The translations under genes were made by a program, and so were the position numbers. From Clostridia bacterium (GTDB lineage Bacteria; Bacillota; Clostridia; Christensenellales; Borkfalkiaceae), in assembly GCA_017466825.1 (NCBI GenBank), contig JAFTTJ010000010.1, forward strand, positions 1-39,862: a DNA stretch of 39,862 nucleotides, in the 5' to 3' direction. Under the pieces are notes generated by a model. That model ran no database searches. It was given only the letters and a program-made list of their open reading frames with translations, and was not told the origin of the DNA. Numbering within the stretch: the first letter of the stretch is position 1; each line of letters begins with the position of its first letter. Positions 33,757 to 39,862 of the stretch are shown here, piece by piece.

Positions 33757-34851
33757 TTAAAGGTTTAAATACCAAAACAGCCATATAACTAGCGCAATAA
33801 GACCAAGTCCTAGCAAAATCGCTATGATTACGCGGATAGCCGAAACGGGCGTTTTGCCCTTTACCTTACCCGTACTGCCGTTTATTCTTACGGGGTACTC
33901 TTTTTTATTATACTTATACACGAGCGTGTATACGGGCAATAAAAGGTATTTATAGGTTACGTTGGAGTGAGTCGTAGTAACGTTGAGATAGTCGACTACG
34001 TCGCAATGAAGTCTACTTCTTATCTGCGACCTAATTTCGTCGTCGATAACCCTTTTTGCGCCGTTCCAACAATAATCCAAATTGACTTGATAGCCGTCGG
34101 CAACGTAACCCGAAAGGTATTTCTTTTCGTAAACGCAAGCCTGCGCCGTGTCAAACGGCGCTAAGGAATTGAGTTCGGTTTGAGTAAATTTGGAATTAGA
34201 CGCAATCATGACGTCGTTAAAAAACGAAGCGTGAGTTCCGCTCACGTTGCGGTATACGATATACGTTTCCGTCCTACGGTTTTTACCGCTACCGACCACT
34301 CTCGTGCGCCTGTCGCCAACCCTGCCGACGTAGTGAGAATTAGTATTGCTATCAAAAGTAAAACACGGCTCGTAAACGCCTACAAGATTTTCAACGTTTA
34401 AACTCTTTTTAAATTTACTAGGCGCAAAAAGGCGTGATTTAGCCCACTTTTTTGAATATTCGCTGGCTTTTTCCGCCCCAAACTGAAAGGGTATAACCAT
34501 GTGCGGACGAATAGTTTTAAAACTGCCGTCTTTAACGACGTGAGTCGTTTGACAAAACGGGCATTTCTTCGCTTCTTCGTCGGCGGAAATAACGACCACC
34601 GCGCCACAGTTATCGCACTTATAGGTAGACTGCTCATCTTGCCCCCAAGTTTCGGCTTGTGCAAAACCGAGCGCTATATCGTTTTCAATAACTTCAAAAT
34701 CTTTTTCAATTTCACCCGTCGTTCCACAATGTTCGCATTTTAAAGACTGCGAATCGGCGTCGAAAACCATCGCGCTACCGCAATTTGGACATTTTGCGCT
34801 AAACGTATCAACTTCTTTGCCTTCTTGGGCAAGATTTCTTTCTTCGGACAT
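33757..34851 (-). CDS. YdjG-like zinc-ribbon membrane protein
   Basis: A 364-residue protein with two N-terminal zinc-ribbon pairs (CPNCGSAM...CEHCG, CDNCGAV...CPFC) and a C-terminal transmembrane helix (AIRVIIAILLGLGLIALVIWLFWY). The region between includes a conserved VIPFQFGAEKASEYSKKWAKSR and LPVYTLVYKYNKKEYPVRINGSTGKVKG, as in Bacillus subtilis YdjG and related TFIIB-type zinc ribbon proteins. YdjG and YdjI work with a PspA homologue at the membrane in Bacillus; here a YdjI-like gene lies 630 bp upstream. ATG at 34851 is chosen for its AAGGGGTGG site; GTG three codons earlier is the alternative. Confidence 0.78.
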   Translation of the reverse strand: MSEERNLAQEGKEVDTFSAKCPNCGSAMVFDADSQSLKCEHCGTTGEIEKDFEVIENDIALGFAQAETWGQDEQSTYKCDNCGAVVVISADEEAKKCPFCQTTHVVKDGSFKTIRPHMVIPFQFGAEKASEYSKKWAKSRLFAPSKFKKSLNVENLVGVYEPCFTFDSNTNSHYVGRVGDRRTRVVGSGKNRRTETYIVYRNVSGTHASFFNDVMIASNSKFTQTELNSLAPFDTAQACVYEKKYLSGYVADGYQVNLDYCWNGAKRVIDDEIRSQIRSRLHCDVVDYLNVTTTHSNVTYKYLLLPVYTLVYKYNKKEYPVRINGSTGKVKGKTPVSAIRVIIAILLGLGLIALVIWLFWYLNL

Positions 34852-34978
34852 TGTTGCCACCCCTTAATTTTAGCATCAACTTTGCAATTTCAGTCACGAG
34901 TTGAGTTTGCGTTTTATCAATTTTCGGCAATCACCTACAAAAAACGATTTTTTAAGATTAACGCCGAATAAAACGCTA

Positions 34979-34998
34979 CCCTTCGAAAAATCGAAGGG
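34979..34998 (-). terminator. Terminator of the DUF1858 gene
   Basis: CCCTTCGA / TCGAAGGG stem with TAGCGTTTTATT on the minus strand, 15 bp downstream of the stop codon. Confidence 0.7.
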
Positions 34999-35013
34999 CG
35001 CATAAAAATAAAA

Positions 35014-35211
35014 TTATTCGATATCGTTGAGTTCGTCGAGCATTTTTTCAAGGTCTGCTCCGTGAACTGCAGCCGCTTCGCCAACGGTTTCGCCGTGAGC
35101 GATTGCGCATCCAAGGCAATGCATGCCGTAACTCATTAAAATTGCTGCAGCGTTTGGATTGATTTCAAGCGCGTCGGTAATGATGGTGTTTTCAGTAATT
35201 TTTCTTTCCAT
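35014..35211 (-). CDS. DUF1858 domain protein
   Basis: A 65-residue protein with the family pattern ITENTIITDALEINPNAAAILMSYGMHCLGCAIAHGETVGEAAA. The CLGC motif is conserved and implies redox or metal/iron-sulfur binding; the family is often seen near hybrid-cluster or redox genes. The start ATG has GGAG 9 nt upstream; a TTG five codons earlier is unlikely. It is monocistronic with its own terminator. Confidence 0.9.
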   Translation of the reverse strand: MERKITENTIITDALEINPNAAAILMSYGMHCLGCAIAHGETVGEAAAVHGADLEKMLDELNDIE

Positions 35212-35329
35212 AATATTTATCTCCAAAAATTTGTTTTTAAGTTGTTTTGGGTTTTTACCCTTGTTTTTATAAGTTTGGGTATTTACACTTGGTTTATAAT
35301 GGCGATATCACAGCGTATGACTGATTAAA

Positions 35330-35458
35330 TTTAAACGGATTAGATGCAAGCAAGACGGGATTTTTACGAGATTTTTGCAAGGGAATTACCTTGTTGGTAA
35401 TCGGAATTGCAAAAAACCGTAAAAAGACTAGTATTGCGAAGCATATAAGCCTTTAAAT
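35330..35458 (+). repeat. Structured repeat element, copy 5 (single, divergent)
   Basis: Basal strands TTTAAACGGATTAGATGC and GCATATAAGCCTTTAAA pair (closing pairs GATGC/GCAT). The long arm is U/A rich: TTTTTAC and TTTTTGCA on the left pair with TGCAAAAA and GTAAAAA on the right, giving a stem longer than in other copies. The tip is ATTACC-TTGTT-GGTAAT, so GACC/GGTC has changed to TACC/GGTA with pairing kept, and the bulged A is absent. The side hairpin is poorly preserved. Confidence 0.75.
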
Positions 35459-35484
35459 ATCAGTCACGAGATGTGATAGAGCTT

Positions 35485-36543
35485 TTACAATTTATGTCCG
35501 CATTCGGGACAGAATTTAGCGGTTGCGCCAACCTTACCGCCACACTCTGGGCAGAATTTAGCAACGGGTTGCTTAGTTCCGCACTCTGGGCAGAATTTCG
35601 AGCCCTTTGCAATTTCTTTTCCGCATCCCGCGCAAGTAATAGTTGCAGTTGCGGTTTGGGGCTTTTCAGGTTGAGCGGGCTGGTTTTGCTGTTGATTGAA
35701 GACGCTCGCCATCATTCCGCCAATGCCAACGCCTGCGCCCATCCCAACGCCTGCGCCGATAAACGCTCCGCCTGCGCCGGGGTTTTTAGCCGCTTCTTTA
35801 ACGGCTTCCGCAGCGTTGATTTTCATCAAAGTATCCGCTTCGCTCTTCAAAACGCCGAGTTTAGCCCTTTCGTCAATAGCCTTTTCAACTTCGGGCGGAA
35901 CGGACATGTTTTCAATGAAAAGATTGGTCATTTCAAGACCGATTTCTCTAAATTTGTCTTGAATTTTAGCCTTTACGATAGCGTTGAATTCCAAAGTGTT
36001 CGCAGCCAAATCTATTGCCGAAATCCTACTTTCGCCCAAGGCATCCGCAAGGGACGAAATGAGCATGGTTTTTAAATAACCCGTTATATCAGAAGTTTTG
36101 AACGAACTGTTCGTTCCAAACAATTCTTTTAAGAACACGCCGGGATCGTTAACCCTAAACGCAAACGCGCCGAAGCCCCTAACTCTAATCATGCCGAATT
36201 CGGGATCACGCATCATAATGGGGTTCATAGTTCCCCACTTTATATCCGTAAACTGTTTGGTGTTAATAAAGTAAACGTCTACGGTAATAGGCGTTTCAAA
36301 GCCGTACTTCCACGCCGTAAGTTTTGACAAAACGGGAAAGACTTCCGTGCCGAGAGTATAAAGACCGGGGCCGAACACGTCGGCAATTTGACCTTTATGT
36401 ACGAAAACGGCAACCTGCGATTCCTTTACGGTGAGCGTAGATTTGTCGTTTACTTCGCGACCTTGTTTTTTAAAAGGATATTTGTAGACGAGCGTATTTT
36501 TACTGTCGTCGTCCCATAAGATATTAAGCCTAAATAATGCCAT
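35485..36543 (-). CDS. YdjI-like SPFH-domain protein with C-terminal zinc ribbons
   Basis: A 352-residue protein with an SPFH/virion-core-like domain (about 20-235): KESQVAVFVHKGQIADVFGPG, YFINTKQFTDIKWGTMNPI, GAFAFRVNDPGVFLKELFG, EMTNLFIENMSVPPEVEKAIDERAKLG. A Gly/Ala/Met-rich linker (GAGGAFIGAGVGMGAGVGIGG) is followed by three treble-clef or half-ribbon Cys motifs (CAGCGKEI, KFCPECG repeated three times). This layout is as in Bacillus subtilis YdjI. SPFH proteins form membrane-associated rings. The start is ATG with AAAGGAG 7 nt upstream. The stop codon lies 27 bp from repeat copy 5. Confidence 0.85.
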   Translation of the reverse strand: MALFRLNILWDDDSKNTLVYKYPFKKQGREVNDKSTLTVKESQVAVFVHKGQIADVFGPGLYTLGTEVFPVLSKLTAWKYGFETPITVDVYFINTKQFTDIKWGTMNPIMMRDPEFGMIRVRGFGAFAFRVNDPGVFLKELFGTNSSFKTSDITGYLKTMLISSLADALGESRISAIDLAANTLEFNAIVKAKIQDKFREIGLEMTNLFIENMSVPPEVEKAIDERAKLGVLKSEADTLMKINAAEAVKEAAKNPGAGGAFIGAGVGMGAGVGIGGMMASVFNQQQNQPAQPEKPQTATATITCAGCGKEIAKGSKFCPECGTKQPVAKFCPECGGKVGATAKFCPECGHKL

Positions 36544-36649
36544 AACAATCTCCTTTCTTTCTTGATAAAGAAAGTATATCATAAATTTTATCGTTTTTCA
36601 ATAAATTTATAAGTTTTTTTCAAATTTTTTATCTTTGATAAATTTGCGA

Positions 36650-38521
36650 CTAAATTTCTTCTTTAGGTTTTTTCAAAGTGCGCATAGAATTTAGTATCGC
36701 AAGCACCGAAACGCCTACGTCTGCAAACACGGCGTACCACATTCCGCCCACGCCAAACGCCGATAAAACGAGCGCCGAAAACTTAACCAAAAGAGCGAAA
36801 ATTATATTTTGAGTAACTATTCTCATCGTCTTTTTCGCTATTTTTTTTGCGGTAACAACGCCGTAAATTTTATCGTGCATAAGCACCGCGTCGGACGCTT
36901 CGATAGCGCTGTCGCTTCCTATACCGCCCATTGAAACGCCCACGTCGGCGCGCATTATTACGGGGGCGTCGTTTATTCCGTCGCCGACGAAACACATTAC
37001 GTCGCCTTGCTTTTTGTTACGAATAATCTCTTCCAACGCGGTCATTTTATCTTGCGGTAAAAGTCCGCTTTTGTAATTTTCAACGCCGAGTTTTTGAGCG
37101 ACCTTTTTTGCCGAATTGCAGTCGTCGCCCGTAAGCATATAAATTTGAGATCCTTGTTTTTTTAGTTCGGCAATCGTCTTAAAAGCATCTTCTCGCACGG
37201 TATCCGCAAGGGTTATTGAGCCTAAAAAAACACCGTTAATCGCCATATAGACCGTCGTTTGCGAATTATCGCTTAATTTTTCACCGCTTGGAATAGCCAC
37301 TTCGTAATCTTTTAAAAGGGCTAAGTTTCCGCACAAAACGATTTCGTCTTTACCCTTTGCAACAACGCCTTTTCCAGCAATTTCGGTTATCTCGTATTCG
37401 CCAAGATTATCTTTTTCGCCAAAGTATTCGTTTGCAACGCTCTTTGCTATCGGGTGATTTGAGTCCCTTTCACAAATATAGGCGTAGCGCAAAATCTCAT
37501 CTCTTTTATCACTCGGCTCAACCGCTACGACTGAAAATTCGCCTTTCGTCAACGTGCCTGTCTTATCAAAGACGAATACGTTAGCCTTTGCTAGTTGCTC
37601 AACGTAATTCGCGCCCTTAATTAAAATCCCAGAACTTCCCGCTCCGCCGATTCCGCCGAAAAAGCCTAGCGGAACGCTTATAACCAAGGCGCACGGGCAA
37701 CTAACTACTAAAAAGGTTAAAGCCCTTTCCGCCCAAACGAGCCATCCGCCGAAAAATAGCGACGGAATAAGAAATAGGGTAAGCGCGCATATAACGACAA
37801 CCGGCGTATAATATTTTGAAAAAACCGAAATAAAATTTTCAACTTTTGCTTTTTTTACCGAAGCGTTTTCAACCATGTCCAAAATTTTAGCAACCGTTCC
37901 GTCGTAAAATTCCTTTTCAACGCTAATAGTTAATTTACCGTCTAAGCACACTGTTCCGCTCAAAACTTGGTCGCCAATCGAAACCGCTAACGGCTTGCTT
38001 TCACCTGTCAGAGCCGACGTGTTTAAATGACACGCCCCGTCGACAACGATTCCGTCAAGCGGAATTTTATCCCCCGCTCTAACTACAATAATCTCGCCTA
38101 CCGACACTTCGTCGGGCTCTACGATTTCTTCATTGCCGTCCCTTACAACTCTCGCAACGTCGGGGCGAATATCCATAAGTTTAGTAACCGACTCTCTCGA
38201 CTTGCCGACGGCGTAACTTTGAAAACACTCGCCAATTTGATAAAAGAGCATTACGGCGCACCCTTCTAAAAACTCGCCTAGCACGAACGCGCCAATCGAC
38301 GCTATTGCCATAAGAAAATTTTCGTCGAAGATTTTACCGCGTAAGATATTTCTTCCCGCCTTAAATAAAACGTCGTACGAAGCGCCTAAATAAACTAAAA
38401 GAAAGGGCGCTAGCCATACCTGCCACGCCGTATCGGCAAAGATTATTTTTAATATAAAAAGTGGAATATATACGCCTAAGCAAATTAGCGTTCTTATAAG
38501 TCTTTTTTTGTTTTTTGACAT
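36650..38521 (-). CDS. Zn/Cd/Pb-exporting P1B-2-type ATPase without N-terminal HMA domain
   Basis: A 623-residue heavy-metal ATPase. The metal-path CPC is in VVSCPCALVIS, the phosphorylated Asp in FDKTGTLTKGE, the ATP-site HP motif in CERDSNHPIAKS, the actuator TGES in SALTGESKPL and the hinge in FVGDGINDAPVI. The last membrane helix has FADVGVSVLAILNSMR, where the Asp is the ligand typical of ZntA/CadA (P1B-2). It exports Zn2+, Cd2+ or Pb2+. The N-terminal heavy-metal-binding domain usually fused to such pumps is encoded separately just upstream (38554-38772). Confidence 0.92.
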   Translation of the reverse strand: MSKNKKRLIRTLICLGVYIPLFILKIIFADTAWQVWLAPFLLVYLGASYDVLFKAGRNILRGKIFDENFLMAIASIGAFVLGEFLEGCAVMLFYQIGECFQSYAVGKSRESVTKLMDIRPDVARVVRDGNEEIVEPDEVSVGEIIVVRAGDKIPLDGIVVDGACHLNTSALTGESKPLAVSIGDQVLSGTVCLDGKLTISVEKEFYDGTVAKILDMVENASVKKAKVENFISVFSKYYTPVVVICALTLFLIPSLFFGGWLVWAERALTFLVVSCPCALVISVPLGFFGGIGGAGSSGILIKGANYVEQLAKANVFVFDKTGTLTKGEFSVVAVEPSDKRDEILRYAYICERDSNHPIAKSVANEYFGEKDNLGEYEITEIAGKGVVAKGKDEIVLCGNLALLKDYEVAIPSGEKLSDNSQTTVYMAINGVFLGSITLADTVREDAFKTIAELKKQGSQIYMLTGDDCNSAKKVAQKLGVENYKSGLLPQDKMTALEEIIRNKKQGDVMCFVGDGINDAPVIMRADVGVSMGGIGSDSAIEASDAVLMHDKIYGVVTAKKIAKKTMRIVTQNIIFALLVKFSALVLSAFGVGGMWYAVFADVGVSVLAILNSMRTLKKPKEEI

Positions 38522-38553
38522 AAAAGCCCCTTTATAAGTCGATTATCGCCACT

Positions 38554-38772
38554 TTATAGTCCTAAAAGAGTTACGTCAGGCAATATTCTTTTTGCCGAAT
38601 TTTTAACGTTTTCTAAAACGCCGTCTTTGCTATCGTCGTACTCTATTATGAGTTTTTGAGCCATAAAGTTTACTGTTGCGGACATTATCCCGTCAACTTT
38701 GGCAACCGTTCTTTCAAGCAACATTCCACAGTTTGCGCAATCTAAATTTTCTAATTTAATAACTTTTTTCAT
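38554..38772 (-). CDS. Stand-alone heavy-metal-associated (HMA) domain protein
   Basis: A 72-residue HMA domain (MKKVIKLENLDCANCGMLLE) with the metal-binding Cys12 and Cys15 in the position of the ZntA GMDCxxC motif. It probably delivers Zn2+/Cd2+ to, or senses metal for, the ATPase encoded 32 bp downstream. It lies between the repressor gene and the pump gene in one operon. Confidence 0.9.
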   Translation of the reverse strand: MKKVIKLENLDCANCGMLLERTVAKVDGIMSATVNFMAQKLIIEYDDSKDGVLENVKNSAKRILPDVTLLGL

Positions 38773-38781
38773 ATTCTCCCC

Positions 38782-39150
38782 TTAATCGCAATCAGTACCT
38801 AATACGTGCTCGATTGCCATTTTAAATATAATTTTTACGTGACTGTCGGCAAGCGAATAAAAAACTTCCTTACCGCTTTTTCTCGCTTTAACGAGTTTGC
38901 TCTGTCTTAAAATGCGCAGTTGATGTGAAATTGCGCTCTTTGTCATGCCCAAAAGTTTGCCAATATCACACACGCACATTTCGCTCTCGAAAAGGGCAGT
39001 TAAAATTTTAGTTCGGGTACTATCGCCAAACACTTTAAAAAGTTCGGCAACGTCGTAGACGACGTCTTCGCTCGGCATCGTTGCGCTCACCCTTTCGACA
39101 ACTTCATCGTGCAAAATTTCCTTTTCACACGTTTCAATTTCTTCTATCAT
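38782..39150 (-). CDS. ArsR/SmtB-family metal-responsive repressor (CadC-like)
   Basis: A 122-residue winged-helix repressor. The recognition segment is VCDIGKLLGMTKSAISHQLRILRQSKLV. Metal sites: the alpha3N-type cysteines C59 and C61 (SEMCVCD) plus C8 in the N-terminal arm, as in CadC; and a partial alpha5 site with D102, H104 and H115 (ADSHVKIIFKMAIEHV). It should repress the operon until Zn/Cd/Pb binds. The start ATG has AAGGAG 7 nt upstream. It is the first gene of the operon. Confidence 0.92.
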   Translation of the reverse strand: MIEEIETCEKEILHDEVVERVSATMPSEDVVYDVAELFKVFGDSTRTKILTALFESEMCVCDIGKLLGMTKSAISHQLRILRQSKLVKARKSGKEVFYSLADSHVKIIFKMAIEHVLGTDCD

Positions 39151-39183
39151 ACTCTCTCCTTAATTATATTATTGAGAATAAAA

Positions 39184-39221
39184 AATAATAACAGTTGAAT
39201 AATTGTTCAACTGTTATTATT
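39184..39221. promoter_or_regulatory. Operator for the ArsR/CadC-like repressor
   Basis: A perfect 16-bp inverted repeat, AATAATAACAGTTGAA / TTCAACTGTTATTATT, with a 6-bp centre. Its core TGAA-TAATTG-TTCA fits the SmtB/CadC operator form TGAA-N6-TTCA. It covers the start site region and overlaps the -10 box. Confidence 0.88.
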
Positions 39222-39247
39222 ATATCACTATGTTTTATAATAGTCAA
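39219..39247 (-). promoter_or_regulatory. Metal-resistance operon promoter
   Basis: On the minus strand TTGACT (39242-39247) and TATAAT (39219-39224), 17-bp spacer, with the operator over the -10 region and start site. Confidence 0.88.
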
Positions 39248-39264
39248 GAGTTTTATAAAGTTTT

Positions 39265-39294
39265 TTGCGTTATATTTGTACAGTCCTTTAAAAT
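39265..39294 (+). promoter_or_regulatory. Candidate plus-strand promoter of repeat array B
   Basis: TTGCGT (39265-39270) and TAAAAT (39289-39294), 18-bp spacer. The expected start site (about 39301) falls right at the first base pairs of repeat copy 6. Confidence 0.5.
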
Positions 39295-39303
39295 CAAACT
39301 GGT

Positions 39304-39431
39304 TTTAAAGGTTGAGAAACGAGCTAGCCAAGGCTCGTAAATTGATTTTGGATGGGATAGACCTTGTTGGTCATCCCAGTCAAGAGCGATTTACATAAAC
39401 GATGGATAGCGACGTTTATATGCCTTTAAAA
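39304..39431 (+). repeat. Structured repeat element, copy 6 (array B)
   Basis: Basal strands TTTTAAAGGTTGAGAAAC and GTTTATATGCCTTTAAA pair. The side hairpin ACGAGC / GCTCGT is perfect. The long arm starts GTAAATTG and ends CGATTTAC, with one U.G pair, and has the tip TGGGAT-A-GACC-TTGTT-GGTC-ATCCCA. The small 3' hairpin is poorly formed. Confidence 0.82.
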
Positions 39432-39433
39432 GG

Positions 39434-39562
39434 TTTAAAGGATTAGATACGAGGTAGGCTAGGCTCATTTTTATTGACAAGGGTTTGGTAGACCTCACTG
39501 GTCACCGAAGTCTTGTCAATAAAATAGAAACGACGCATACCGAAGTATATAAGCCTTTAAAA
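39434..39562 (+). repeat. Structured repeat element, copy 7 (array B)
   Basis: Basal strands TTTAAAGGATTAGATAC and GTATATAAGCCTTTAAA. The long arm TTTTATTGACAAG / CTTGTCAATAAAA is a perfect 13-bp stem up to an internal loop. The tip has TCACT as loop in place of TTGTT. Almost identical to copy 8. Confidence 0.85.
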
Positions 39563-39564
39563 GG

Positions 39565-39692
39565 TTTGAAGGATTAGATACGAGGTAGGCTAGGCTCATT
39601 TTATTGACAAGGGTTTGGTAGACCTCACTGGTCACCGAAGTCTTGCCAATAAAATAGAAACGACGCATACCGAAGTATATAAGCCTTTAAAA
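39565..39692 (+). repeat. Structured repeat element, copy 8 (array B)
   Basis: Near-identical to copy 7: the visible differences are TTTGAAGG for TTTAAAGG, one T fewer in the A/T run and CTTGCCAA for CTTGTCAA in the 3' arm (which breaks one A-U pair). This points to a recent tandem duplication. It ends next to the 5S terminator. Confidence 0.85.
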
Positions 39693-39698
39693 AATAAA

Positions 39699-39722
39699 AG
39701 GAGTTCAGATTTGAACTCCTTT
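39699..39722. terminator. Bidirectional terminator between array B and 5S rRNA
   Basis: AAGGAGTTCA / TGAACTCCTT stem. On the minus strand TTATTTTTT follows (end of the rRNA operon); on the plus strand TTTTAG follows, so a transcript through repeats 6-8 would also stop here. Confidence 0.9.
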
Positions 39723-39732
39723 TTTAGTGGAA

Positions 39733-39848
39733 TGTGGCAACAACCTATCCTCCCGGGCGGTTGCCCGCCAAGTACTTTCGGCGCAACTGAGCTTAACTTC
39801 TGTGTTCGGAATGAGAACAGGTGGATCCTCAGCGCTATCGTCACCACA
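39733..39848 (-). rRNA. rrf: 5S ribosomal RNA
   Basis: On the minus strand the 116-nt sequence begins TGTGGTGACGATAGCG and ends GTTGTTGCCACA, the two ends pairing as helix I. The conserved segments CCACCTGTTCTCATTCCGAA, CAGAAGTTAAGC and CGGGAGGATAGG are present. The 5S is usually the last gene of an rRNA operon, so 23S and 16S are expected beyond the right edge of the window. Confidence 0.95.
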
Positions 39849-39862
39849 ATGGTTATATAATC

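Noticed and set aside
34891-35470. TCAGTCACGAG word at two places as att site
   Set aside because: Only 11 bp, and the DUF1858 gene between the copies is an ordinary gene with no integrase; chance or repeat debris is more likely.
39304-39692. Integron attC sites
   Set aside because: attC sites have conserved simple sites at the base (GTTRRRY/RYYYAAC) and variable tips; here the tip is conserved and no GTTRRRY pair or cassette ORF is seen. The 18-25 bp arms differ in plan.
39632-39847. Reading frames across 5S rRNA and repeat copy 8
   Set aside because: They overlap a clear 5S gene and the terminator; typical chance ORFs.

Overview
The window looks like the chromosome of an anaerobic, low-to-moderate GC Bacillota, most likely an uncultivated gut-type Clostridia lineage. 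The signs are a plsX-rnc-smc-ftsY block, a T-box leader in front of thrS with a YtxC-family gene just upstream, DUF4364, TSCPD and DUF1858 proteins, strong Shine-Dalgarno sites and TTGACA/TATAAT promoters. The lineage is inferred from gene families, not from a database search.

Layout. 1-433: three tandem copies of an unrecognised structured repeat. 434-8239 (minus): asnS, plsX, rnc, smc, ftsY, mostly with touching or overlapping ends. 8390-11859 (minus): an unknown protein, a NudF-type Nudix enzyme, a CPBP protease, dtd, a short QueG-like iron-sulfur protein and a 39-residue protein. 12049-15173 (plus): an HPr-like protein without the catalytic His, DUF4364, TSCPD, an MFS transporter and TcdA. 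15238-19423: a lipoprotein phosphoesterase (minus), rplI (plus), a membrane-anchored endonuclease/exonuclease/phosphatase protein and an SGNH hydrolase (both minus). 19424-22816 (minus): an intergenic region with one repeat copy, thrS, its T-box leader and a YtxC-like gene. 22928-28051: a Ca2+-type P-type ATPase, a purine-type phosphoribosyltransferase, a YkuE-like phosphoesterase and rsmE, apparently leaderless. 28193-28734: tRNA-Arg(ACG) and a duplicated tRNA 3' fragment. 28768-32551 (minus): an N-acetylhexosamine 1-kinase homologue and a GH38 alpha-mannosidase. 32665-36543 (minus): a cyclophilin-like lipoprotein, a YdjG-like zinc-ribbon membrane protein, DUF1858 and a YdjI-like SPFH protein, plus one repeat copy. 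36650-39250 (minus): a metal-resistance operon (ArsR/CadC-type repressor, stand-alone HMA protein, P1B-2 ATPase) with a clear operator. 39303-39848: three tandem repeat copies, a bidirectional terminator and the 5S rRNA.

The most notable item is the repeat: eight copies of about 128 bp, all in plus orientation, each foldable into a four-way-junction RNA. The basal stem and the tip of the long arm are conserved. The rest of the long arm differs in sequence between copies but stays self-complementary, and the helices carry compensatory changes and G.U pairs that make sense only on the plus strand. Every array ends next to the 3' end of a convergent minus-strand gene (ftsY, thrS, the SPFH gene, 5S). 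The right-hand array has its own candidate promoter and terminator, so it could be an independent noncoding transcription unit. I do not recognise it as a described family.
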